Below are positions 17,412 to 26,198 of a stretch of 64,000 nt of DNA, piece after piece. Every line of letters starts with the position of its first letter. Position 1 is the first letter of the stretch. A program made the position numbers and the translations under genes. The DNA is from Rhizobium sp. CF122. Its GTDB lineage: Bacteria; Pseudomonadota; Alphaproteobacteria; Rhizobiales; Rhizobiaceae. The notes under the pieces are model-generated. The model had not been told where the DNA came from. It saw nothing but the letters and a program-made list of their open reading frames with translations, and did not search any database. The DNA is taken from contig NZ_AKKA01000008.1 of NCBI RefSeq assembly GCF_000282035.1, forward strand, positions 62,001 through 126,000, read 5' to 3'.

Positions 17412-18298
17412 CAGTGCGCCCCCCTTCTTCTGGCGCGCATGGAGAGCGCATAACGAAACGGGACGACGGCCATGATGACGGAGAGCACTAGCACCGTGGC
17501 GCCGGCGCTTGCCAGGCCGAGATTCTGACGCTCGAACAGATTGTCCATGATGAATTTCGCCGGCACCTCTGTCGCATTGCCCGGCCCACCGCCAGTCAAC
17601 GCCACGACGAGGTCATAGGTCTTGATCACGCCCATGGAGAGTAGCATCCCCGATGCCGCAAGCGCGGGACCGAGCTGCGGCAGCACGATCGACAGATAGA
17701 TGCGCCAGACTGGGATACCGTCGATTTGCGCGGCCTTCCACTGTTCTTCGCCGATGGCGCGCATGCCGGAGAGCGCAATCACCATGACGAGACCGGCCCC
17801 TTGCCAGACGCCGGCGAAGACGACGGTATAGATCGCCATGTCGCGACTAACGATCCAGTCGAATACGAAACTCTGCCAGCCCAACGCCCTGACGCTTGCC
17901 TGAATGCCGAAGGTCGGGTTCAGCATCCATTGCCAGACGAGGCCAGTGACCACGAAGGACATGGCATAGGGATAAAGGAAAATGGTGCGGAACACCGCTT
18001 CGAAGCGCACCTTGCGGTCAAGCGAGGCCGCCAGCACGAAGCCGAGGGCGAGACAGCCAGCAACATAGAGCACGCCGAAAATTAAGACATTTTCCAGGGA
18101 TGCGAGCCATCTCGACGTCCGGAACAGCTTGGCATATTGGGCAAAGCCCACATAGTTGGATGATGGAAAGATGGTCGAATCCGTGAACGACAGCCTCACG
18201 GACCAAACCATGGTGCCGATGTAGATGAAGATCGCTGCGATCCATGTCGGCAGGAGCGCGATGGTCGCGGCAGGGGAACGTCTGCGCCTGGCTTGCAT
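17411..18298 (-). CDS. Sugar ABC transporter permease, MalF/UgpA type
   Basis: A 295-residue inner-membrane permease starting MQARRRRSPAATIALLPTWI. The EAA loop is EEQWKAAQIDGIPVWRIYLS then IVLPQLGP. ATG 18298 is used; a TTG two codons upstream is the only alternative. It lies 72 bp downstream of the binding-protein gene in the same operon. Confidence 0.92.
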   Translation of the reverse strand: MQARRRRSPAATIALLPTWIAAIFIYIGTMVWSVRLSFTDSTIFPSSNYVGFAQYAKLFRTSRWLASLENVLIFGVLYVAGCLALGFVLAASLDRKVRFEAVFRTIFLYPYAMSFVVTGLVWQWMLNPTFGIQASVRALGWQSFVFDWIVSRDMAIYTVVFAGVWQGAGLVMVIALSGMRAIGEEQWKAAQIDGIPVWRIYLSIVLPQLGPALAASGMLLSMGVIKTYDLVVALTGGGPGNATEVPAKFIMDNLFERQNLGLASAGATVLVLSVIMAVVPFRYALSMRARRRGAH

Positions 18299-18370
18299 GA
18301 GCAAACTTTCTCAAACGGAATGTGCAGGGCCGATCGGCGTTCTTCTTTCCAATCGGCCTGCCACGTGGCC

Positions 18371-19603
18371 CTATTCGAAGATCGCGAAGAATTTCTCGGC
18401 GCCGGAGGTGCTGTCCTCGGAAGGGTTGGTCCAGAACTCATCGACGTAGTCGTTGAGCGCGCCGGCCTGCTGCGGCGAAAGGATCAGCGCCTGGTCCGGC
18501 ACGATCTTGCCTGCGCTCATCAGCTCCAGCCCCTTCTTGGCGCAGACGTCGAGGCTCGACTGGTCGACGTCGGTGCGCATCGGCACGGAACCCTTCTTGA
18601 GCGAGAATTCGACCTGCACGGTGGGGTCCATGGCAATTTCGGCAAGCAGGGTCTGGCCCTTCTGGGAGGCTGCGTCAGCGATCTTCGGGAAGGAGAAGGC
18701 GTCAGCGACATAGACCATGCCCGGCGACTGCGGCGCGAGCATGCAGCCATAGTCCTTGCCCAGCTCCTTGCCGGCGGCGATGAATTCGCCCTTGGCCCAG
18801 TCGCCCATGAACTGCACGCCGGCCTTGCCGGTGATGACCATGGCGGTGGCGTCGTTCCAGTTGCGGCCAGGTGCACCTTCATCGACATAGGCCCGCAGCT
18901 TTCCGAGAATATCGAGCGTCTTTTTCACGCCTTCGGTCGACACCTCGTCCTTGTCCGTGTCGACATAGATCTTCAGGAAGCCGTCTATGCCGACCTGGGT
19001 GAGCAGGATCATATTGAAGACCTTGGATTCCTGCCAGGATTGGCCACCCCAGGCGACCGGCTGCACGCCGGCGGCCTTGAGCTTGTCGAGGGCAGTGAAG
19101 AATTCGTCCCAGGTCTTCGGTTCCTCGCTTACGCCCGCCTTGGCGAAGGCCTCCTTGGAATAGAATACCCAGCTTTCGCCGTGGGCACCGGTCGGTGCAA
19201 GATAGACCTTACCGTTGTAGGAAACGAGATCGGCGATCGACTTCGGCAGGGCATTTGTCCATTTGCCGGCTTCGGCGACGTCGTCGATCGGGTTCAGGAG
19301 GCCCTGATTGACGAAATCGGCATTGGCAAGGCCGATGACCGCCTGTTTGGCGGTGGGCGGATCACCCGCAACCAGGCGGTTCTGGAAGGCGGCATCGGCT
19401 GCGCCGAAGCCCGCAATGGAGGAATCCTTCCAGACCCCGCCACGCTTTTCGAACTCCCGCTTGATGACATCAAGAGCCGCCGCTTCTCCGCCGGATGTCC
19501 ATGAGGTCATCACTTCGGCTTTTGGCTTGTCTTCGGCATAAGCGGGGGCGACGGTTATCGAGAGCGCAGTGCCCAGCAGGAAGAGTTTCATCGTGTCTTT
19601 CAT
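18371..19603 (-). CDS. Sugar ABC transporter substrate-binding protein (extracellular SBP family 1)
   Basis: A 410-residue periplasmic binding protein. A Sec signal peptide (KLFLLGTALSITVAPAYA) is followed by EDKPKAEVMTSWTSGGEAAA, the common start of COG1653 sugar binders. Later motifs include WVFYSKEAFAKAGV and WNDATAMVITGKAGVQFMGD. The ATG at 19603 follows GAGGTGGAA. It captures the substrate for permeases 16527 and 17411. The ligand is not deducible, although closest relatives usually bind mono- or oligosaccharides. Confidence 0.93.
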   Translation of the reverse strand: MKDTMKLFLLGTALSITVAPAYAEDKPKAEVMTSWTSGGEAAALDVIKREFEKRGGVWKDSSIAGFGAADAAFQNRLVAGDPPTAKQAVIGLANADFVNQGLLNPIDDVAEAGKWTNALPKSIADLVSYNGKVYLAPTGAHGESWVFYSKEAFAKAGVSEEPKTWDEFFTALDKLKAAGVQPVAWGGQSWQESKVFNMILLTQVGIDGFLKIYVDTDKDEVSTEGVKKTLDILGKLRAYVDEGAPGRNWNDATAMVITGKAGVQFMGDWAKGEFIAAGKELGKDYGCMLAPQSPGMVYVADAFSFPKIADAASQKGQTLLAEIAMDPTVQVEFSLKKGSVPMRTDVDQSSLDVCAKKGLELMSAGKIVPDQALILSPQQAGALNDYVDEFWTNPSEDSTSGAEKFFAIFE

Positions 19604-19661
19604 CGTTCCACCTCTTTGAGAAAGCCCTCTTGGCGGGGCTATGGTCTTGGGTTCATGGATA

Positions 19662-20615
19662 TCAGCGATAGATCGGCAGAAGTGCTTGCCGCACGAGGGT
19701 CAGCCCGTTGGCGATGTCGTCGACGGGGCCGGGTGCGGCGTCCAGCTCGAGAATGGCCCAACCTTCGTAGCCGCGGTCGCGCAAGAGCCTGATCCAGCCC
19801 GGCCAATCGACACGGCCGAGACCGAAGCCGCAGAAATAGGGACGGTGGCGATCATGGATATGTTCGTCGATCGGCGTGTCGGCCGGCATCGGGCCGAGCG
19901 CATCCTTCCAATGGGCAATGATGACGCGCTCATGATGGCGATCGACGAGTTGCAGCGGATCGGAGCCGGCGACGATGATATGCGCCGTGTCCGGGCACAT
20001 ATGCACATAGGCCGGGTCCGTCAGCAGCATCAGCAGGTCGACATCGCGCGCGGCGGCAAAGATCGAATGCGCTTCGGTATGGAGCGCCAGCCGAACACCC
20101 TTGGCGTGGAGAACCGCGCCGAGCCGATTGAGAAAATCGGCGATCTTGCGCGCCTGCTCGAAATCGAAAAACCGTACAGGCTGGGCGCCAAGCGTCTGGC
20201 GCAGCGGCGCGCCGATGACCATGATGTCACTGCCGCAGGCCTTGAGGAATTCGGCGTATTTCTCGGCCTTTTCGATGATGGCGGCTTGGGCTCCGGCTTC
20301 GGTGAAATCGCCGGCCGCCTCGAGTTCTGCGAAGAAACCGCTCGCCAGCGTCAACCCCCGCCTGGACAGTTCGGCGGCGAATGCTTCGACCGAACCGTAG
20401 GTCTTCGTCGCATCCTGCCAGTTGAAGGGCGAGAAGGTGAGTTCGACGCCGGTGACGCCGGAGCCTTGTACGGCATCGAGAATCTTGTCCCAGAAGGCGC
20501 GCGGCTCGCTACGGGCTAAGGCGACGATGCCGTCATAATCCTCCACGCCCCAGAAATCGGTGTGGAAAAAGGTGACGAGATCGACACCAAAGCGAAGCCG
20601 TTCGGTTGAGGTCAT
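19662..20615 (-). CDS. TIM-barrel sugar isomerase/epimerase-like enzyme (AP_endonuc_2 family)
   Basis: A 317-residue member of the xylose-isomerase-like TIM-barrel superfamily. Metal-ligand style motifs appear in order: GVELTFSPFNW, LALHTEAHS, HMCPDTAHI, VIIAHWKDALG and GWAILELDAAPG. It is the first gene of the operon, directly behind the LacI operators, and 58 bp ahead of the binding-protein gene. Related enzymes isomerise keto-sugars, inosose derivatives or 3-keto-glycosides. Its pairing with a GMC dehydrogenase fits oxidation followed by isomerisation or cleavage, but the exact reaction is unknown. Confidence 0.85.
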   Translation of the reverse strand: MTSTERLRFGVDLVTFFHTDFWGVEDYDGIVALARSEPRAFWDKILDAVQGSGVTGVELTFSPFNWQDATKTYGSVEAFAAELSRRGLTLASGFFAELEAAGDFTEAGAQAAIIEKAEKYAEFLKACGSDIMVIGAPLRQTLGAQPVRFFDFEQARKIADFLNRLGAVLHAKGVRLALHTEAHSIFAAARDVDLLMLLTDPAYVHMCPDTAHIIVAGSDPLQLVDRHHERVIIAHWKDALGPMPADTPIDEHIHDRHRPYFCGFGLGRVDWPGWIRLLRDRGYEGWAILELDAAPGPVDDIANGLTLVRQALLPIYR

Positions 20616-20704
20616 GACGCTATCCGCTCTCCAGGCACAGGGGGTCGGCTGCCGAACTGGTATCCGCAGCAAGTAATTCACAATGATTTCAATGCTCTGC
20701 GGTT

Positions 20705-20718
20705 GGCAATCGTTTGCC
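20705..20718. promoter_or_regulatory. LacI-type operator 1
   Basis: GGCAATCGTTTGCC is a palindrome with GGCAA/TTGCC arms around a central CG, the standard architecture of LacI/GalR operators. It lies in the divergent region between the sugar operon start at 20615 and the regulator start at 20836. Confidence 0.8.
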
Positions 20719-20763
20719 GTGCTCAGATACTAGACAAGTCGCTTTTTTATGCAAGTGGTTTTT

Positions 20764-20777
20764 GGCAATCGTTTGCT
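20764..20777. promoter_or_regulatory. LacI-type operator 2
   Basis: GGCAATCGTTTGCT repeats operator 1 with one change, 59 bp away. Both copies share TTGGCAATCGTTTGC. Two operators flanking the divergent promoters suggest repression of both the operon and the regulator, possibly with looping. Confidence 0.8.
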
Positions 20778-20835
20778 AAATGATCGCGAGTGCCTTAGCA
20801 TTCGGCGCGACAGGCATCGGGATGAGAGTGAAAAA

Positions 20836-21903
20836 GTGAAAAGAAACAAAGCTATGCCGGTGGAAGAGCAATCAGGACCTTTGATGGCGGATGTCGCTCG
20901 CCTGGCGGGCGTGGCAATATCGACAGTCAGCCGCGCGCTCGCCAATCCTGGACGAGTCAATGAAAAGACGCGCCGCAAGATCGATGCGGCCGCCAAGCAA
21001 CTGGGCTATACACCGAATGCCATGGCCCGCAGCTTGAGGGTTGGCAAGTCAAACATCATCATGATCATTCTGCCGGGGTCGCTCTACTACGGCGTGTCCC
21101 AGATCATCCCGCAGGTGCTGCAAAGCATCAACAAGGCTCTGATCCAGAACGACTACAATCTGATGATTGCCAACCTGGACCGTGACGTAGAGTCGGAACG
21201 GCACATTCTCGATCTGGCCTTTGGCGGCACCGTTCGCGGCGCCATCATCCTATCGTCGAAACTGCCCGAGGTCGACGGACGATCTCTTGCGAATGCCAGC
21301 CTGCCGATTGTCTCCTTGCTGCTCGATATGAGCGATGTGGGATTGCCGAGCGTGGTGACGAACGACCGCGAGGCTGTGCGGGAAGTGACCGCCCACCTTA
21401 TCCGTCTTGGCCATCGCCGTTTTCTCTACCTTGCCGGCCCTAAGGGCAACTATCACGACGTCGAGCGTTATAGTGGCGTCATTGAGGCGTTGAAGGAAGC
21501 AGGATTGTCAGAATCTGCCGTGGTCCGATCGGGCGGCAATCTGGATTATCAGCAAGGTTTCGACATCGGGGTGCAAGCGGCTGGTGATTTTGCTGATCTT
21601 GCGGATAAACCGAGCGCGGTAATCGCGACCAGCGACGATATGGCAATTTCCTTCATGAGCCGGATGCAACGTCTTGGCCTGACGATCCCGGGCGACCTCT
21701 CTATCGTCTCCTTCGACGGTTCGCCCGTTTGCGCATTCTGCTCGCCGCCGCTTTCAACAATCGAGCAGCCGGTAGAGGAAATGGGGCAGGCGGCGGTCGC
21801 ACTCTTGCTGGCAGCCATTGGCCGGTCGGAGCAAAAGCCAAAGATGCGAAATGTCATCCGCAGCCGATTTATTCAGCGTGAGAGCATGACTGCCCCCACA
21901 TAA
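20836..21903 (+). CDS. LacI-family transcriptional regulator
   Basis: A regulator of about 355 residues. The N-terminal DNA-binding domain reads LMADVARLAGVAISTVSRAL then NEKTRRKIDAAAKQLGYTPN, with the hinge helix ARSLRVGKS. The rest is a periplasmic-binding-like sensor (IIMIILPGSLYYGVSQIIPQ ... ATSDDMAISFM ... IVSFDG). The start is uncertain: GTG 20836 has GAGAG at good spacing, while ATG 20854 has no site. It is divergent from the sugar operon and almost certainly binds the paired operators at 20705 and 20764, with the imported sugar or a product as likely inducer. Confidence 0.9.
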   Translation: MKRNKAMPVEEQSGPLMADVARLAGVAISTVSRALANPGRVNEKTRRKIDAAAKQLGYTPNAMARSLRVGKSNIIMIILPGSLYYGVSQIIPQVLQSINKALIQNDYNLMIANLDRDVESERHILDLAFGGTVRGAIILSSKLPEVDGRSLANASLPIVSLLLDMSDVGLPSVVTNDREAVREVTAHLIRLGHRRFLYLAGPKGNYHDVERYSGVIEALKEAGLSESAVVRSGGNLDYQQGFDIGVQAAGDFADLADKPSAVIATSDDMAISFMSRMQRLGLTIPGDLSIVSFDGSPVCAFCSPPLSTIEQPVEEMGQAAVALLLAAIGRSEQKPKMRNVIRSRFIQRESMTAPT

Positions 21904-22652
21904 GGCTCGTATCGATGGAGTCGCGCAGCGACCGGAAGTGGGCACCGCCAGCGGTCCTGCATCTTCGCGGAAAACAGCCCATTCGACATGAAGGATCACC
22001 TGAAGGTGCGAGGCTATCGCTGGCCGGATAGCAGCCCGCCTGGATGCCATTCTCGCTCAGTGCAAGGCGTGCCCACTGTGGTCTCGATGGGGCATGTCTG
22101 ACTGGAGAACGCCTCTCGCTGATCGGCTCGATCGTCTTCCCGCAACGGCGGGAGTGGGTGCGGAACGGGATCGTGGTTGCTGCTTCAGACAGAGTAGACC
22201 CCGAATTGCCTGTTGATGAGGCGTGGGGGATCAATGGCTGTGCGGCGGTGCTGAGCGCGATCCTCGCCGCAATGGGTTCACTGGCGTCGTGACGATGGCC
22301 GCGATCCTCTATCTTGTCCCCGGCCTTACTCGCCGGGTCGCGGGATCGATACGATCAGCAGACGTCGCAAGGCTTTTTTCCAGATCGGAACCGTTCGTGA
22401 GATAGGCGGAATGGCCTCTCTTGCAATTGATGTTGGCACACCGTTTGATGTCGATCGCGGCATCCCACGTAACCCGGCGCAAAACAGGTGGAGGGCGTCC
22501 CAGCAGTCGTAGAGCGTCCAAGACATGCGGCGAGGGGCGCCGTGCACCCTTTCTTCTTGTCCACCCTCAGCTATTTATCCAGGAACGATCCCGCTCCGAG
22601 TGGCAGGAGGCGCGGTCCGCCGCCTTTCCGCCGAGACAACAGCGAGCGCGCC
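21904..22652. other. Gene-poor decayed stretch
   Basis: About 750 bases with no intact gene. The part at 21961-22035 is an exonuclease scrap (listed separately). A frame at 22044-22292 on the plus strand stays open without recognisable motifs. Confidence 0.45.
21961..22035 (+). pseudogene. 3'-5' exonuclease fragment
   Basis: Twenty-five codons read IFAENSPFDMKDHLKVRGY then RWPDSS. The pattern KDxLKxRGYRWxDGS is typical of the C-terminal part of DnaQ-like 3'-5' exonucleases of alphaproteobacteria. Flanking sequence does not continue the match in any frame. Confidence 0.4.
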
Positions 22653-22901
22653 ATGCAAGTTCAGGTCGAAACCTTCGTGGACGAAGGTGGTGTCGAAAAG
22701 CTCCGACGATTCTACCTCAACGGCCGGCAGGTCGAAGTGGGCGAAAACCTCGATCAGTGGCATGGCGCCGACTACCGATACTTCAAGGTCAGGGGCAGCG
22801 AGGGTGACGTTTACATCTTGTATCTGGACGTACTCCGAACGCAGTGGGCGCTGACGATGTATCAACGCTCGCAATCACCGGACTCGCGCGACGCCATGTG
22901 A
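22653..22901 (+). CDS. Small conserved hypothetical protein
   Basis: An 82-residue protein starting MQVQVETFVDEGGVEKLRRF, continuing with YLNGRQVEVGENLDQWHGAD and YRYFKVRGSEGDVYILYLD. The alternating polar/hydrophobic pattern suggests a small beta-sheet protein. I know it only as an unknown of alphaproteobacteria. The frame extends upstream to 22488, but that part is low-complexity. A function in the exporter operon that starts about 220 bp later is possible but unsupported. Confidence 0.55.
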   Translation: MQVQVETFVDEGGVEKLRRFYLNGRQVEVGENLDQWHGADYRYFKVRGSEGDVYILYLDVLRTQWALTMYQRSQSPDSRDAM

Positions 22902-23124
22902 CGCCGACTTTTTTCAAATGGGGCATCGGCCCCCGCTTCTCCAGGGCTCGGGCTCCAAGCTCATCCCAGAAAGGTGCTAAGACGGCCCCAAAAACAGCTT
23001 TATATCCTTCGGGAGACGAGCCGTTTTGCGAAGAGCCTGACGTTCGACGTCCGTATTCGCATCTCCTCACCGTAGGCCTTTCCAAGCGGCTGTGGAGAGT
23101 TAAATATGTGCAATCGTCCTAATC

Positions 23125-23790
23125 TTGGCCGCTACTGTGATCGCTCTCCGCAATCTTAGGAAATCCTATGAGACTGCCGAAGGGCGGCTTGAAGTCTTGA
23201 GAGGGATCGATCTCGATCTCGGCGCGGGAGACAGAGTCGCCCTGACGGGGGAGTCCGGTAGCGGAAAGAGCACGCTCCTGCATCTCGTAGCCGGCCTCGA
23301 GCGACCGGACTCAGGCGAGATCGCGATCGGGGGGCGAGACATTTCCAAGCTGAACGACGGGGAACGCGCTGCCTACAGGCGGACAGAAGTCGGCCTCGTA
23401 TTTCAGCAGTTCAACCTTGTCCCGTCACTAGACGTGGCCGCGAACATCGCTTTCCACGCCAAGCTCGCGGGACGCCACGATCCGCCGTGGGAAGATGAAC
23501 TCGTGGCGCGCCTCGGAATCGGGACATTGCTCACCAGATATCCCGAGCAGCTTTCCATCGGACAGCAGCAGCGGGTGGCGATTGGACGAACCCTTGCCGC
23601 GCGTCCCGGCTTGGTCTTGGCGGACGAACCCACAGGAAACCTGGACGAGGCCAACGGAGACGCTGTCCTGGAACTGATGCTCTCGCTGTCGACGGAAACC
23701 GGATCGACACTGCTCCTGGTGACACACTCGCAAAGGCTGGCGGATAGGCTCGACCGGCAGGTGCATCTGCGGTCCGGGACGATCGAATGA
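23125..23790 (+). CDS. ABC exporter ATPase, LolD/MacB type (AttE-like)
   Basis: A 221-residue ATPase of the lipoprotein-release/MacB class. It has Walker A GESGSGKST, Q-loop VFQQFNLVPSLDV, signature LSIGQQQRVAIGRTL, Walker B LVLADEPTGNLDE and switch His LLVTHSQ. An in-frame stop at 23101 leaves only TTG 23125 or GTG 23137 as starts. The permease ATG overlaps its stop as ATGA. With the permease and AttH-like protein it matches the attEFGH set first described in Agrobacterium; the cargo of such systems is not established. Confidence 0.88.
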   Translation: MAATVIALRNLRKSYETAEGRLEVLRGIDLDLGAGDRVALTGESGSGKSTLLHLVAGLERPDSGEIAIGGRDISKLNDGERAAYRRTEVGLVFQQFNLVPSLDVAANIAFHAKLAGRHDPPWEDELVARLGIGTLLTRYPEQLSIGQQQRVAIGRTLAARPGLVLADEPTGNLDEANGDAVLELMLSLSTETGSTLLLVTHSQRLADRLDRQVHLRSGTIE

Positions 23791-26198
23791 AGATGTGGAC
23801 CGCAGCCACGGCACTTCTGTCCCACTGGCGACGACGACCGCTGCAGCTCGGCGCTCTCTTGTCCGGCCTGGCGCTGGCGACGGCCCTGTGGTCCGGAGTG
23901 CAGGCGATCAACGCAGAAGCCCGCGCGAGCTACACCCGCGCCGCGGTTGTGCTTGACCAGAACGGGTTGGCGAACCTGGTTTCTCCAAACGGCAGCTCGA
24001 TTCCTCAGTCCGCCTTCGTGCGGCTCAGACGGGCGGGCTGGAACGTGTCACCAGTTTTGGAGGGAGACTATCGGTTCGGAGTCACCCGGTTAAGGGTGAT
24101 CGGCATCGAGCCACTGACGATGCCCGCCGAGACTAACATCGTCGACCTGGGAAATGCCGGAGACTTGCTTTCCTTCATCACGCCTCCGGGCATGCTGTTC
24201 GTCTCTCCCGGTACAGCGGAAAAAATGCGAGGACAAACGGACCTCGCACTGCGTGTTTCGGATCGCATGCTGGACGGCGCCGCCTTCATCGACATCGGCT
24301 TGGCCCAAAAGCTATTGAGAAGAGAGGGCGAACTCAGTCGGATTGTGATCGCCGAAAACCAACGTTCCGGTCTGGAGCCGCTTGAAAAGCTTGTTCCAAC
24401 GCTCTCAGTTCGCGAGCCGAATGCACAAACCGACGTCGAGCATCTTACCGAGAGCTTCCATCTCAACTTGACGGCCTTCGGTTTTCTCGCCTTCGCGGTG
24501 GGGCTGTTCATCGTGTACTCGACGATCGGTCTCGCCTTCGAACAACGGCGGCCGACCTTCAGGACGCTTCGCTGCCTTGGCGTTTCGTTGCGTGCGCTTG
24601 CGGCTCTGCTGCTCGGCGAGCTTGTCCTTTTCGCGCTTTTTGCCGGGGCGGTCGGCGTCGCGATCGGATATCTGGTCGCGTCGCTGCTGCTCCCCGGAGT
24701 GGCCGCGACCCTCGAAGGACTCTACGGAGCCAGCGTGCCTGGCACGCTTTCCCTGCGTCCGGAGTGGTGGGTTTCTGGTTTTGCCATCGCGGTGGCCGGA
24801 ACATTGGTTTCGTCGGCACAGAGCCTGTTGCGCTTGACGAGGGTGCCTTTGCTCGCGGCCGCCCAGCCCCAGACCTGGGGGCGATCGTGGCAAGCGGGGC
24901 GGCGGTTTCAGGTGCTGGCCGCAGCGGCTTTGCTAGCCCTCTCGGGAGCTCTTCTTCTGTGGGCTGAAGGACTCGAGGCGGGCTTTGGCGTTCTTGGCTG
25001 TCTTCTGCTCGGGGCGTCGCTACTTCTCCCCACCGTGCTCTCCGGATTCCTCACCTTAATGCAGCGGGCGTCGTCGCGTGCGCTGGTCACGTGGTTCTGG
25101 GCCGACGCGCGGCAGCAGCTCCCCGGACTTTCCCTTGCGCTCATGGCATTGCTTCTTGCGCTGGCGGCAAACGTTGGCGTTGGAACCATGGTGTCGAGCT
25201 TCCGGCTCACCTTCGTTGGCTGGCTCGACCAACGTCTCGCCGCCGAGCTTTACGTTTCTGCCCGGAACGAGGGCGAGGCAGACAGGCTCAGGACATGGCT
25301 CGCAACGAAGGTGGAATCGGTGTTGCCGATCTCCAGCGTAGATGCCGAGATCCGGGGGCAGCCGATCCAGATCTTCGGTGTCGTTGACGATCCGACCTAC
25401 AGGAAGCACTGGCCCCTGATCGTTGGCATGCCGGACGTGTGGGATCGGGTGGCGTCTGGTCAAGGGGTGCTGGTCAACGAACAGTTCTGGAGGCGGGAGC
25501 GGCTCCGCATCGGCGATCAGCTGGATTTGGCGAGCGGCTGGAGGGCGGCGGTTGTCGGTGTCTATTCGGACTACGGAAACCCAAAGGGCCAGGTCATCAC
25601 CGGAATAGACGCCCTGATCTCTCGCTACCCGCAGGTCTCGCGCCTGCGCTACGGTCTGCGGATCCAGCCTGATCAGGCTGCGGACCTACGATCGAGGCTC
25701 TCGGACGAATTCGGACTACCACCGGATAACGTCGTCGATCAAGCGGCACTGAAGGAACAGTCACGGCGGATCTTCGATCGCACATTCTCGGTTACTGGCG
25801 CGTTGAGCATATTCACGCTTGGGGTTGCAGCGTTGGCTATGTTCTCGAGCCTCCTCACGCTTTCAGAAATGCGGCTCCCGCAGCTTGCGCCCGTTTGGGC
25901 CTTGGGGATTACGAGACGTGATCTCGCTCTTCTTGAAATTCTAAGGACGCTGGTCCTCTGGCTGGCGACATTTGTTGCCGCTTTGCCACTCGGCCTGGCG
26001 CTGGCGTGGGTGCTTCTGGCGGTGGTGAACGTCGAAGCCTTCGGCTGGCGTCTGCCTATGTCCATCTTTCCCTATGAGTGGGTTCGCCTCGGTCTAGTCG
26101 CGCTCGCCGCTGCGGTCGTTTCCGTATTGATTCCGCTTCGCCGGCTGGCGGGACTCGCACCGTCGGAACTTTTGAAGGTATTTGCCAATGAGCGTTAG
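23787..26198 (+). CDS. FtsX-like ABC exporter permease (fused, AttFG-like)
   Basis: An 803-residue inner-membrane protein. One N-terminal helix (about 15-40) precedes a periplasmic domain; three helices follow at roughly 230-345, a further group at 370-460, a second periplasmic domain at 480-660, and three C-terminal helices from about 675. This is two FtsX/MacB-like halves in one chain, where the att locus of Agrobacterium has separate permease genes. The ATG overlaps the ATPase stop by four bases, and its end overlaps the next gene by eleven. Confidence 0.85.
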   Translation: MKMWTAATALLSHWRRRPLQLGALLSGLALATALWSGVQAINAEARASYTRAAVVLDQNGLANLVSPNGSSIPQSAFVRLRRAGWNVSPVLEGDYRFGVTRLRVIGIEPLTMPAETNIVDLGNAGDLLSFITPPGMLFVSPGTAEKMRGQTDLALRVSDRMLDGAAFIDIGLAQKLLRREGELSRIVIAENQRSGLEPLEKLVPTLSVREPNAQTDVEHLTESFHLNLTAFGFLAFAVGLFIVYSTIGLAFEQRRPTFRTLRCLGVSLRALAALLLGELVLFALFAGAVGVAIGYLVASLLLPGVAATLEGLYGASVPGTLSLRPEWWVSGFAIAVAGTLVSSAQSLLRLTRVPLLAAAQPQTWGRSWQAGRRFQVLAAAALLALSGALLLWAEGLEAGFGVLGCLLLGASLLLPTVLSGFLTLMQRASSRALVTWFWADARQQLPGLSLALMALLLALAANVGVGTMVSSFRLTFVGWLDQRLAAELYVSARNEGEADRLRTWLATKVESVLPISSVDAEIRGQPIQIFGVVDDPTYRKHWPLIVGMPDVWDRVASGQGVLVNEQFWRRERLRIGDQLDLASGWRAAVVGVYSDYGNPKGQVITGIDALISRYPQVSRLRYGLRIQPDQAADLRSRLSDEFGLPPDNVVDQAALKEQSRRIFDRTFSVTGALSIFTLGVAALAMFSSLLTLSEMRLPQLAPVWALGITRRDLALLEILRTLVLWLATFVAALPLGLALAWVLLAVVNVEAFGWRLPMSIFPYEWVRLGLVALAAAVVSVLIPLRRLAGLAPSELLKVFANER

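Noticed and set aside
18293..19504. A 403-codon plus-strand frame antisense to the sugar-binding protein
   Set aside because: It shows only reverse-complement shadow of a gene with signal peptide and SBP motifs.
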